Source: Fibrobacter sp. UWR2
Lineage (GTDB): Bacteria > Fibrobacterota > Fibrobacteria > Fibrobacterales > Fibrobacteraceae
DNA: 64,000 bases
Direction: 5' to 3'
Assembly: GCF_002210285.1 (NCBI RefSeq)
Contig: NZ_MWQE01000001.1
Coordinates: 620,001-684,000 of the forward strand
Positions 47,404 to 54,797 of this stretch are shown in pieces (the stretch's first letter is position 1; each line of letters starts with the position of its first letter). The position numbers and the translations under genes were made by a program. Under the pieces are notes generated by a model. The model was not told the DNA's origin. It ran no database searches and saw only the letters and a program-made list of their open reading frames with translations.

Positions 47404-50301
47404 ATGAGGCGTTTGCTGCGGTCAGGCGCCCTGCTCTTTTGTTTGCTCGCGTTCCCGGCGGGGGCGTTTGCTCTCGATATAGATTCGCTCCCGGTTTGGA
47501 ATCCGGATAAACTTTTGAACAAGGTTGAAACTGCGGCGCCTCCCGACACGGTGCAAGTGACGAATAATCTGGAAACGCATGGTTACAAGACCATGCAGGT
47601 GACGGTGGGCGATGGCGATACTCAGGTCGATCAACAACTCAAACTCTCCATTCAGGGAATTGTGGGCGATAGCGTCGCTATAGACGCCTTGCTCAGCGAT
47701 GTGGACCGCAAGGCGGGCGACCAGACGACGGCGACGCTCCAGGAGGTGGACCAGGTCTATTTCAGGGCGACCTCGCGGCACTGGATGCTCCACTTGGGCG
47801 ACTTCACATGGAAGGATGCCGACCTGGGACTTTTTTCGCTGGAGCGGACCTCGCTTGGAGGTATGGTTGGATTTCGTACAAAGTATTCTGATGCGCGGGC
47901 GGCCGTCGGCACAGATGAGGTGAGTCGCATTGTACGTACTTTTGCGGGAGTGAGCGGTCAGCGCGAAGGCTATGCCCTGGGTGATGACGGCGGCTACATT
48001 TCGGTTGTCCCGCAATCCGAATCGGTATGGATAAACGGCGAAAAACTCGTGCGCGGCAAGGATTACGAGGTGAACTATGCCGGCGGTCTCTTGAATTTCA
48101 AGGGCCTGCGCATGCCCGGAATCGAAGACGAAATCCGTGTGGAGTACGATGCCTACGAAGATGACAACGTGATGAACCTCTATGCGGCGGCTGGCAAGTA
48201 CCGCCACCCGAATCTCTATTTGGATGTATCGGGCTTTAGGCTCGAAAACGACGTAGACCGCCTCAAGAAGGGCGTGTGGACCGACGAAGACTATGCGATG
48301 CTCAAGCGCGATGATGGAAGTGAATTTGTCCGTGAAGATAGTCTCGGGGCGCTTCCGCGGCCAGCAAAGACAGATATGGCGGGCGCGAGGTTGCGCTTCC
48401 AGGGGCAGCATCGCTATTTTCTTGATTTTGAACTGGCGATGTCGCGGCGCGATACCAATACCGTTTCAGATGATATCGGAGGCCCTGAAGGGCGCGCTTT
48501 CCGCTGGTTCCTGACTACGGATTCCTCGTCGGCGATGAAGAATTTCCCGGTGGCCTTTTCGGTATATGGGAACTATGTAGAAGAGGGCTTCAATATTTCG
48601 GAATTCAAGGGTGACGATGACGACTGGAATTCGTACAAGCTAAAGGACGAGTGGGATTTAGACAGTTCATTGCTTTCGCGAGGGAATTTTAGGCACGATG
48701 AATTTTCGTTGCGGGTCCGCTTGGGGCCGGAATGGTTCGGTGATCTGTCGTGGGGGTGTCGCCAGGGCGATAATCTGGACTGGAGTTCTTCGCGCTTGAA
48801 GGGTAGCCTGACACATAAACGGGAGCGCAGTGTGGGCGAAATTTCCCTAGTGTATGTGCAGAGTGCGACAGATGTGGAACGTGAACGTTACCAGTTTTCA
48901 TTCTCCGAAAAATTTATCCGCGGGCTTATCCAGCCGATTGTTACTGCGGACGTCCGTTATACGGAGCGTGACAGCGCTGCGTTAAATGACGCGGAACTTT
49001 CGGTAAGGGGCAAGGTGGGAACTCTGCTTGAGGGGAACACCTGGAATGTACGCGAGGCTGTTGAAATCTGGGATATTAGCCATGGTGGCGATTCCTATTT
49101 TGAAACGGGCGAGGAAACTTTTGACGACTGGGTCGATTCGTTGAGGCAGATAAGGTGGGTCCAGTCCGCGGAAATTCATTTCAAGAATATCGAACTTACT
49201 CATTTTCTTCAGTACGAACACCGCGACTTGGAGGAATCTGCCGAAGAACATGCCTGGACGGGTGAATTGAACGCACGATTTGGCAATAGCAATTCCGGAC
49301 TCACAGGGACTATTTCGCACAAAATGGGGCTCACCGAAGAACAGACCTATACCGCCATCTACAAGGCTGTTGCGAAGGGGACAGGTGACGTGCGCTACGA
49401 CAGTTTGACGGGGACGTTTATCGAGGGTGTGGATAACGGAGACTTTGTCTATGAAGGTATGGGCCGTAATGATTCTGTCGGGGCGGTGCTCGCCTCGAAT
49501 GCATCGTTTAGTGCTAGCCTCGAGTGGATTCCGGGCAGGACCTTTGGCATAAATCACGGAATCCTTCGCGATATCAAGCTGGGCGGCACCTTTAATACGG
49601 TTACCGAAGATACTACGGGCAAGATAATTTACTTCCCGATGGTGTTGCCTTCGACGCTTCACGACTTTACTTCGGGGTCAATACAGTGGACGGGGAATGT
49701 GGAATGGGCTCACCCTTCGGGAGCAATGATTGCGTACAGGCCATCCGCCTCGTTCGACAAGAAACTTTCGGCTATCGAGTATTATGAATCGCTTTTCCAT
49801 CACGAAATTGCAGGTGGTTACAGGATTAACGATAACCATTACGTGGCTGCGGAAGCCTTTATGGAAGATGTTGAACTGCAGGCCTTGCAGGATTTGGAAT
49901 GGAATATCAGGAGCATCGCGGGCCGTTACCGTTTCAGTTTTTTGGACGGATTCAGCCTGGAACCTGGGGGCCGCTACCGCTATGGCGAAGGTGAAGACCG
50001 CTATGCCGCCGGTTTCGATGCCTACCTCTGGGAAGCCTGCTTGCGGTTTGGTTACACGAAGTCTAAGCGCTTCGACGGGTTCGTGCGTTTCTCGACTGTC
50101 CAGGTAGAAACTGGTGGCGATGTTATCCCGTACCAGATGATGTCGGGCTACAGCGATGGGACCACGTTCCGCCTGGAAACATCCCTTTCGTTTACCTTGA
50201 ACCAGAATATTTCTTTTGGCCTGCATTACATTTTGCGCTTTGGCGATGCCGAAGAGAATATTTTCCAGAAGTTGAGTACAGAAGCGAAGGCGGTGTTTTG
50301 A
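47404..50301 (+). CDS. Large outer-membrane beta-barrel protein
   Basis: This 965-residue protein has a signal peptide (LLFCLLAFPAGAFA). The periplasmic N-terminal part contains the segment SVWINGEKLVRGKDYEVNYA..LLNFKGLRMPG, a repeat type seen in FCB outer-membrane proteins. The remaining about 700 residues are alternating aromatic/charged strands typical of a large barrel (DLSWGCRQGDNLDWSSSRLK, NISFGLHYILRFGD). No enzyme motif. In the same operon as mglAB and an Omp85-like gene; it may be a surface component of adhesion or motility. Confidence 0.7.
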   Translation: MRRLLRSGALLFCLLAFPAGAFALDIDSLPVWNPDKLLNKVETAAPPDTVQVTNNLETHGYKTMQVTVGDGDTQVDQQLKLSIQGIVGDSVAIDALLSDVDRKAGDQTTATLQEVDQVYFRATSRHWMLHLGDFTWKDADLGLFSLERTSLGGMVGFRTKYSDARAAVGTDEVSRIVRTFAGVSGQREGYALGDDGGYISVVPQSESVWINGEKLVRGKDYEVNYAGGLLNFKGLRMPGIEDEIRVEYDAYEDDNVMNLYAAAGKYRHPNLYLDVSGFRLENDVDRLKKGVWTDEDYAMLKRDDGSEFVREDSLGALPRPAKTDMAGARLRFQGQHRYFLDFELAMSRRDTNTVSDDIGGPEGRAFRWFLTTDSSSAMKNFPVAFSVYGNYVEEGFNISEFKGDDDDWNSYKLKDEWDLDSSLLSRGNFRHDEFSLRVRLGPEWFGDLSWGCRQGDNLDWSSSRLKGSLTHKRERSVGEISLVYVQSATDVERERYQFSFSEKFIRGLIQPIVTADVRYTERDSAALNDAELSVRGKVGTLLEGNTWNVREAVEIWDISHGGDSYFETGEETFDDWVDSLRQIRWVQSAEIHFKNIELTHFLQYEHRDLEESAEEHAWTGELNARFGNSNSGLTGTISHKMGLTEEQTYTAIYKAVAKGTGDVRYDSLTGTFIEGVDNGDFVYEGMGRNDSVGAVLASNASFSASLEWIPGRTFGINHGILRDIKLGGTFNTVTEDTTGKIIYFPMVLPSTLHDFTSGSIQWTGNVEWAHPSGAMIAYRPSASFDKKLSAIEYYESLFHHEIAGGYRINDNHYVAAEAFMEDVELQALQDLEWNIRSIAGRYRFSFLDGFSLEPGGRYRYGEGEDRYAAGFDAYLWEACLRFGYTKSKRFDGFVRFSTVQVETGGDVIPYQMMSGYSDGTTFRLETSLSFTLNQNISFGLHYILRFGDAEENIFQKLSTEAKAVF

Positions 50302-50353
50302 TGAAAAATGTGAAGTGTGTGATGTGTAATGTGGAATTTGTAGTTTAAAGAAG

Positions 50354-51778
50354 ATGAAACGGTTGACGATATACATATTGCTGCTTGCAGCCTTCGCGAT
50401 GGCGAAGGGCGAGGGCGTGTGTACCGTCGACAGCATCGCTTGGGCCGGAGAACATTCTGAATTTGACGAACTGCAGATGAATGGCGCGAAGGGCGAGCCC
50501 TGTGACGCCTGGAAACCGCTGGCAGATAAACTTGTCCGCTATTACGAGAATAACGGCTTTATTGCGGCGCGCGTGCAGGGCGACGTAGCTGAAGCCGGCG
50601 GGAAGGACGCAGGCGGAAAAGGTGCCGGCGGGAAGCACGTGTTGACGCTGGAACTGGACCGCGGTTCTGCCTGGGTGTGGGCGCCTGCCGAAAACTTGGA
50701 TTCCAGCGGGACAAAAGCGGACGTGTTCCGGCGACTTGCCGGCATTGTAGAAGGCGCGCCCGTTTCCCTTACGGACTTGGAACGCAGCGAACGCAGGCTT
50801 GCACGCATCGGCTATTTCGACAGGACGGCTCCCGCGCGCCTCTACCGCGATCCGTCGCGTAATAGGATTTTCCCCGCATACAGCATGCGCAAGGCGAACG
50901 TTTCTACGGCAGAAGGTGTGCTGACCTATTCGAGCGAAGAAAATGTCTGGGAGGGCAAACTGGATGTAAGCCTCTTCAACATCGCGGGGACGGCGCGCGA
51001 CCTGCAGTTGGAAGGCTTTACCGGCGAAGACTCTCGCCATCTTTCGGGCTACTACAAGGAACCGTGGATTCTCGGGACCGCTTGGAATGTAGTGCTGCGC
51101 GGGAACTTCGACGAGGAGACGGTTGAAGACTCTACCATCGAGAGGGTTATCGTGGGCGAGGTGGGCATCACGCGCGATATCGGGTTCGATTTCAGCATCG
51201 GCGTGTATTTCGGTATAAGCGAAGACGATAAGCATTCCTCGTTCGAGATGTCGTATGTGTCGCTCGACAGGTTTGTTTTGCCCCGCAGTGGCTGGCGCCT
51301 GAATGCTTCTGCCACATGGAAAATGGCCCGACCCGATTCGCTCGATAACTTCTTGTCGGCGAAGGCGAGCGTGGTGGCGTATTACCCGCTGTATGGCAAC
51401 TTCATCAGCCGCTTCTCGGGTATGGCCGGCGGAATATTCCCGAGTGGAGCAACGCTCCGGCGCACAGACTTGTTTGCGCTTGGCGGCCCGGGCGATTTCA
51501 AGGGAATGCATTATCGCTCTCTGCGCAGTCGCGCCTACGGCCTTTCGGAACTTGCTATCCTGTGGCAGGACGGTTATGACCTGAGCATCGAGGCGTTCTA
51601 CCAGCCGGGACTATACCGCAGGCTCGCACCCGGCCACGGCTGGGCACGCGAACAGAATTACGGTGTGGGCTTTACGCAGTACCGCGGAAATTGGAGCATC
51701 AACCTGTATTACGCACTGCATAACGGCAGCGACTTCCTCGACGGTATCATCGGCTTCGGCGTAAAAACGTTGTTCTAG
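50354..51778 (+). CDS. Omp85/BamA-TamA-like outer-membrane protein
   Basis: This 474-residue protein has a short signal peptide (MKRLTIYILLLAAFAMA) and about one POTRA-like unit (LADKLVRYYENNGFIAARVQ). The C-terminal 16-strand-type barrel has the Omp85 signature LGGPGDFKGMHYRSL (near residue 375) and a final aromatic FGVKTLF. Omp85 proteins insert or secrete other proteins across the outer membrane. With one POTRA and an adjoining large barrel gene, it may serve that neighbour; that is inference. Confidence 0.78.
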   Translation: MKRLTIYILLLAAFAMAKGEGVCTVDSIAWAGEHSEFDELQMNGAKGEPCDAWKPLADKLVRYYENNGFIAARVQGDVAEAGGKDAGGKGAGGKHVLTLELDRGSAWVWAPAENLDSSGTKADVFRRLAGIVEGAPVSLTDLERSERRLARIGYFDRTAPARLYRDPSRNRIFPAYSMRKANVSTAEGVLTYSSEENVWEGKLDVSLFNIAGTARDLQLEGFTGEDSRHLSGYYKEPWILGTAWNVVLRGNFDEETVEDSTIERVIVGEVGITRDIGFDFSIGVYFGISEDDKHSSFEMSYVSLDRFVLPRSGWRLNASATWKMARPDSLDNFLSAKASVVAYYPLYGNFISRFSGMAGGIFPSGATLRRTDLFALGGPGDFKGMHYRSLRSRAYGLSELAILWQDGYDLSIEAFYQPGLYRRLAPGHGWAREQNYGVGFTQYRGNWSINLYYALHNGSDFLDGIIGFGVKTLF

Positions 51779-51787
51779 ATGGAGCTC

Positions 51788-51840
51788 GTCATGCTCGCGA
51801 GCCTTTCTTTCGTCATGCTCGCGAAGGCGAGCATCTTTTA
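51788..51840. repeat. Partial and full GTCAT palindromic repeats at the end of epmB
   Basis: Partial copy 51788-51802, full copy 51812-51840 (stem ATGCTCGC/GCGAGCAT, loop GAAG). The tail ATCTTTTA supplies the epmB stop codon (51838-51840). The pair lies between converging genes. Confidence 0.7.
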
Positions 51841-52812
51841 CACAGGCGTCTTGCTCTTTTCACCCGCAATTTCCCTCACCAACTTCGGCACGAGGTATCC
51901 GGGCAGGCGCTTGCGGATTTCTTCAATCAGCGCGCGAGCGTTTTCATCGCTGACTTCAAAGTGCGCGACGCCGTTTGCGTGGTCCAGCTGGTGCAGGTAG
52001 TAGGGGAGCACGCCCTGCGTGAACAGCTTGCGGCTCAGTTTTTCGAGGGTCTCGGCGCTGTCGTTCACTCCCTTCAGGAGCACGCTCTGGTTCAAGAGCG
52101 TCCAGCCGGAGTACTTCAGCTGCCCGAAAACCATCTGCGATTCCTCGTCGAGCTCGTCCGGATGGTCTACGTGTGCCGTAAGTACGCACTCGAAGCGTGC
52201 GGGCAGTTCGCGTAGCAGTTCAAAGTGCTGCATCGCCACATCGGGCCGCATTATGGGGAGCCGCGTGTGGATGCGCAGTGTGGTGACAGAGCCGTGCATG
52301 GCAATCGCTTCCACCAGGTCGCGGAATTCTCCGGGGCCCAGCATGAGCGGGTCGCCTCCCGAAAGGATGACTTCCCAGATGTCGCTGTGCGTGTCGAGCC
52401 AGTCGCTCACCTGCCGTGCCACATCGGGTATGTTCTGGAAGGGGTAGTTCTTACGGAAACAGAAGCGGCAACGCGCACCGCAGGTGGCGGTCGAGACAAT
52501 CAACGCCCGCCGGTCGTATTTCTGGATGACGCAGTCCGCCTTGCCCGCGGGCAGGTCGCCTACCGGGTCGTCCACGAATCCGGCGACATTTTCGCGCTCG
52601 GCAACATGCGGCAGGATTTCGCGTAAAAGTGCTTCGGGCTCGCCCGCCTTCTTGATTAGGTCGGCGTAGTGCCTCGAGCACACAAAGGGAAACTTGGGGC
52701 TTAAGTCTAGTTTGCCGTGCGGGGCCGCATTTGCGACGGCTGCCGCGCATTCCGGGCCCAGATATTCCAAAAAATCAGAAATTTGCGTGAAAACTTTTGT
52801 GGCGTCGTCCAT
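51838..52812 (-). CDS. epmB: EF-P beta-lysylation protein EpmB (KamA-family radical SAM)
   Basis: This 324-residue radical-SAM lysine 2,3-aminomutase has cluster cysteines C111, C115 and C118 (ATCGARCRFCFRKNYPF) and a PLP-lysine region VLTAHVDHPDELDEE..LLNQSVLLKGVNDS. The C-terminal half has GVLPYYLHQLDHANGVAHFE. EpmB converts lysine to R-beta-lysine for attachment to EF-P. It faces efp across a shared 41-base promoter region. The CTAAATTTAG box is eight bases upstream of the ATG with no Shine-Dalgarno, suggesting a leaderless mRNA. Confidence 0.93.
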   Translation of the reverse strand: MDDATKVFTQISDFLEYLGPECAAAVANAAPHGKLDLSPKFPFVCSRHYADLIKKAGEPEALLREILPHVAERENVAGFVDDPVGDLPAGKADCVIQKYDRRALIVSTATCGARCRFCFRKNYPFQNIPDVARQVSDWLDTHSDIWEVILSGGDPLMLGPGEFRDLVEAIAMHGSVTTLRIHTRLPIMRPDVAMQHFELLRELPARFECVLTAHVDHPDELDEESQMVFGQLKYSGWTLLNQSVLLKGVNDSAETLEKLSRKLFTQGVLPYYLHQLDHANGVAHFEVSDENARALIEEIRKRLPGYLVPKLVREIAGEKSKTPV

Positions 52813-52819
52813 TATATTG

Positions 52820-52829
52820 CTAAATTTAG
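52820..52829. promoter_or_regulatory. Palindromic CTAAATTTAG box shared by epmB and efp
   Basis: A perfect 10-bp palindrome lies between the divergent genes. It provides a TAAATTTA box for epmB (minus) and for efp (plus, 24 bases before the ATG). Confidence 0.55.
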
Positions 52830-52853
52830 AATCAAAATCAACAAGAGGATAAT

Positions 52854-53438
52854 ATGGGTACTGTAAGCACCAACGAATTCCGCAAGAAGTTAAAAATCAT
52901 GGTTGATGGTCAGCCGTACGAAATCATCGAGAACCAGTTCGTGAAGCCGGGCAAGGGCCAGGCCTTCAACCGCGTTCGCATCAAGAACCTGGTGACTGGC
53001 CGTACTCTCGAACGTACTTGGAAGAGCGGCGACACTGTCGAAGAAGCCGACGTGACCTACACCGAAATGACTTACCTCTACAACGACGGTTCTACCTGGT
53101 ACTTCCTGGACAATACCACTCAGGAAACTATGGAAATCGCCAAGGAAGCTCTCAACGGCTGCGAAGTGTGGCTGCTTGACGGCGCTACCGTCGAAGTGAC
53201 CTGGTGGAAGGACCCGAAGAGCGGTTCTACGCTCCCCATCGAAGTCATCCCGCCGACCTTCGTCGACCTGATGATCGTGGAAGCTCCTCCGGCAGTGCAG
53301 GGCAACACCAGCGGTAACGTGATGCGCGAAGCCATCCTCGAAACCGGCGCCAAGGTGATGATCCCGCTGTTCATCGAGAACAACACCAAGATCCGCGTGG
53401 ACACCCGCGACGGTTCTTACCTCGAACGCGCGAAATAA
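52854..53438 (+). CDS. efp: Elongation factor P
   Basis: This 194-residue protein has N-terminal KOW-like domain with lysine 34 at the tip loop (KPGKGQAF), the residue modified by beta-lysylation. It continues with FNRVRIKNLVTGRTLERT, and the last domain ends TRDGSYLERAK. EF-P rescues ribosomes stalled at polyproline. The Shine-Dalgarno AGAGGAT is strong. The Lys34 loop and adjoining epmB imply the EpmA/EpmB modification system; epmA is not in the window. Confidence 0.96.
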   Translation: MGTVSTNEFRKKLKIMVDGQPYEIIENQFVKPGKGQAFNRVRIKNLVTGRTLERTWKSGDTVEEADVTYTEMTYLYNDGSTWYFLDNTTQETMEIAKEALNGCEVWLLDGATVEVTWWKDPKSGSTLPIEVIPPTFVDLMIVEAPPAVQGNTSGNVMREAILETGAKVMIPLFIENNTKIRVDTRDGSYLERAK

Positions 53439-53439
53439 G

Positions 53440-53534
53440 ACCGCTCGTTCGTCGTTTCGGGTGCGGAACCTCCGGTTCCTCACTCGCTCTCGCAACCACG
53501 CTCGGTTAATACCGAGCGCTTGTTGCTCACGGTA
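53440..53534. repeat. Multi-hairpin repeat element after efp
   Basis: GGAACC (53465-53470) pairs with GGTTCC (53474-53479), and GCTCGGT (53500-53506) with ACCGAGC (53511-53517). The ends ACCG and CGGT are complementary. No coding potential. It resembles the 40674-40737 unit in being a hairpin-rich non-coding block. Confidence 0.45.
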
Positions 53535-53545
53535 ATTTTAGCGTG

Positions 53546-53577
53546 TCATCCTGGAGCGCGTAGCGCGATAGGATCCA
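53546..53577. repeat. GTCAT..GGATCC palindromic repeat
   Basis: Stem ATCCTG../..AGGAT with inner GCGC-TA-GCGC. It is a variant of the same repeat family, between the hairpin block and the efp terminator. Confidence 0.6.
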
Positions 53578-53587
53578 TACAAATTTC

Positions 53588-53615
53588 GCCTCGTCCTTGC
53601 GACGGGGCTTTTTGT
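53588..53615 (+). terminator. Terminator downstream of efp
   Basis: GCCTCGTC (53588-53595) pairs with GACGGGGC (53601-53608), followed by a T run to 53613. Confidence 0.75.
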
Positions 53616-53652
53616 TTGTGTTGCCCCATCAAAATGGTCGCTTTAGGGTGTT

Positions 53653-53863
53653 GGGGCATATAAAATGATTGAAAAATGGTTTTTATACGCCCCTTTGTTA
53701 TGTTGTGTGTAGCATTTGTGGCTATTTTGCAATTTTCGGGCGTATAAATCAAGCTCATTGTTCTGTTTTATATGCCCCTTTGGTGTTTTGATGCGAGCCT
53801 TTGAGCTGTTTCGCGTATAAAGGGGCGTATAAATCGCGTTGTTTTGCCGGTTTTATACGCCCT
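53653..53863. repeat. Alternating inverted array of GGGGCRTATAAA boxes
   Basis: Six full or near-full copies alternate in orientation: plus at 53653, minus at 53682, plus at 53737, minus at 53767, plus at 53822, minus at 53852. A weaker plus copy (9/12) lies at 53810-53821. Facing copies form three about 42-bp palindromes repeated every 84-85 bases. The intervening sequences are not conserved and there is no open frame. The array lies between the efp terminator and a FISUMP lipoprotein gene. Confidence 0.8.
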
Positions 53864-53889
53864 GAGGCTAAAATCAGGCTTCTTTTTTG
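53861..53889 (+). terminator. Short hairpin with T run after the box array
   Basis: CCTGA (53861-53865) pairs with TCAGG (53874-53878), followed by CTTCTTTTTTG. It could terminate transcription coming from the array. Confidence 0.45.
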
Positions 53890-53927
53890 TTATGTTTTGC
53901 CTTGAATAGGTATTTTAAGGAGGATAT

Positions 53928-54686
53928 ATGCGTTCCCTTTGGCTTGGAGTTCTTGTTTGTGCAGCGATGTTTGTCGCCTGCGGTGACGACGGCAGCGATT
54001 CTGCGACTCGGCCCTCGGGCGGGTCTTCGTCGAATTTGGTTTCATTGGCGACTCCGTGCAAGACTGAAACGGAAGACAACTGCGAGTACGGCGAGTTGGT
54101 GGATGGCCGCGATGGGCAGGTTTACAAGACTGTGTCTATCGGCACGCAGATCTGGATGGCTCAGAACCTCAACTACGAAACAGCAAATAGCTACTGCTAC
54201 AACGATAACGCCAGCAACTGTATCAAGTATGGGCGCCTTTACACATGGGCTGCTGCCATGGACAGCGCTGGTACATGGAGTGCGAATGGTGAAGGTTGCG
54301 GTGATGGAAAAACGTGCTTGGAGAGAAATCCAGTGCGTGGAGTTTGTCCCGAGGGCTGGCACCTGCCTAGCAAGGACGAATGGGAAACCTTGTTCACGGC
54401 AGTCGATGGAAAATCAACCGCAGGGACAAAACTCAAGTCTACGTCCGGGTGGAACAGAAACGGCAATGGCACGGATGATTTCTCGTTTTCGGCGCTCCCT
54501 GCTGGCAAAAGGTATGGTAGCGATGGGTATTACAGCAACGCGGGCGACTACGCGTACTTTTGGAGTGCTACTGAGTGGACGGGCAATTTCGCGTACAACA
54601 TGTATTTGTACTACGATGGCGCGAGCTGGAGCGTCATAGTCAAGTACTACGGGTATTCTGTCCGTTGCCTCAAAGACGATCCCTAA
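53928..54686 (+). CDS. FISUMP-domain lipoprotein (single domain)
   Basis: This 252-residue lipoprotein has signal MRSLWLGVLVCAAMFVAC (Cys18), followed by GDDGSDSATRPSGGSSSN. One FISUMP domain follows (DGQVYKTVSIGTQIWMAQNL, CYNDNASNCIKYGRLYTW, GVCPEGWHLPSKDEW, GFSFSALPAGKRY-type core, YSVRCLKD). It is closely similar to the copy at 40899 and lacks the long serine linker. A strong AAGGAGG Shine-Dalgarno precedes it. It lies downstream of the GGGGCRTATAAA array. Function unknown. Confidence 0.88.
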   Translation: MRSLWLGVLVCAAMFVACGDDGSDSATRPSGGSSSNLVSLATPCKTETEDNCEYGELVDGRDGQVYKTVSIGTQIWMAQNLNYETANSYCYNDNASNCIKYGRLYTWAAAMDSAGTWSANGEGCGDGKTCLERNPVRGVCPEGWHLPSKDEWETLFTAVDGKSTAGTKLKSTSGWNRNGNGTDDFSFSALPAGKRYGSDGYYSNAGDYAYFWSATEWTGNFAYNMYLYYDGASWSVIVKYYGYSVRCLKDDP

Positions 54687-54728
54687 CTTTTTCAAAAAGT
54701 TTACGCATTGACAATCTGTCTATGGAAC

Positions 54729-54752
54729 AAGGGCGCTTCGGGCGCCTTTTTC
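54729..54752 (+). terminator. Terminator of the FISUMP gene at 53928
   Basis: GGCGC-TTCGG-GCGCC stem (54732-54746) with a stable TTCG loop is followed by TTTTT. Confidence 0.75.
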
Positions 54753-54775
54753 GCGTTTTGGAGGGTAGATTTAGA

Positions 54776-54783
54776 GTGTTGTT
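54776..54783 (+). promoter_or_regulatory. -7/-10 box of the CE6 gene
   Basis: TAGATTTA, 14 bases before AAAGGAG and the ATG at 54798. Confidence 0.4.
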
Positions 54784-54797
54784 TGAAAGGAGTATGT

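Noticed and set aside
50301-50348. 15-codon frame MKNVKCVMCNVEFVV between the outer-membrane genes
   Set aside because: It overlaps the previous stop (TGATG) but lies in a short G/T-rich repeated stretch with no proper ribosome-binding site. A spacer is more likely.
53653-53863. CRISPR-like array
   Set aside because: The 12-base boxes are short and alternate in orientation, and there are no cas genes. CRISPR repeats are direct and longer.
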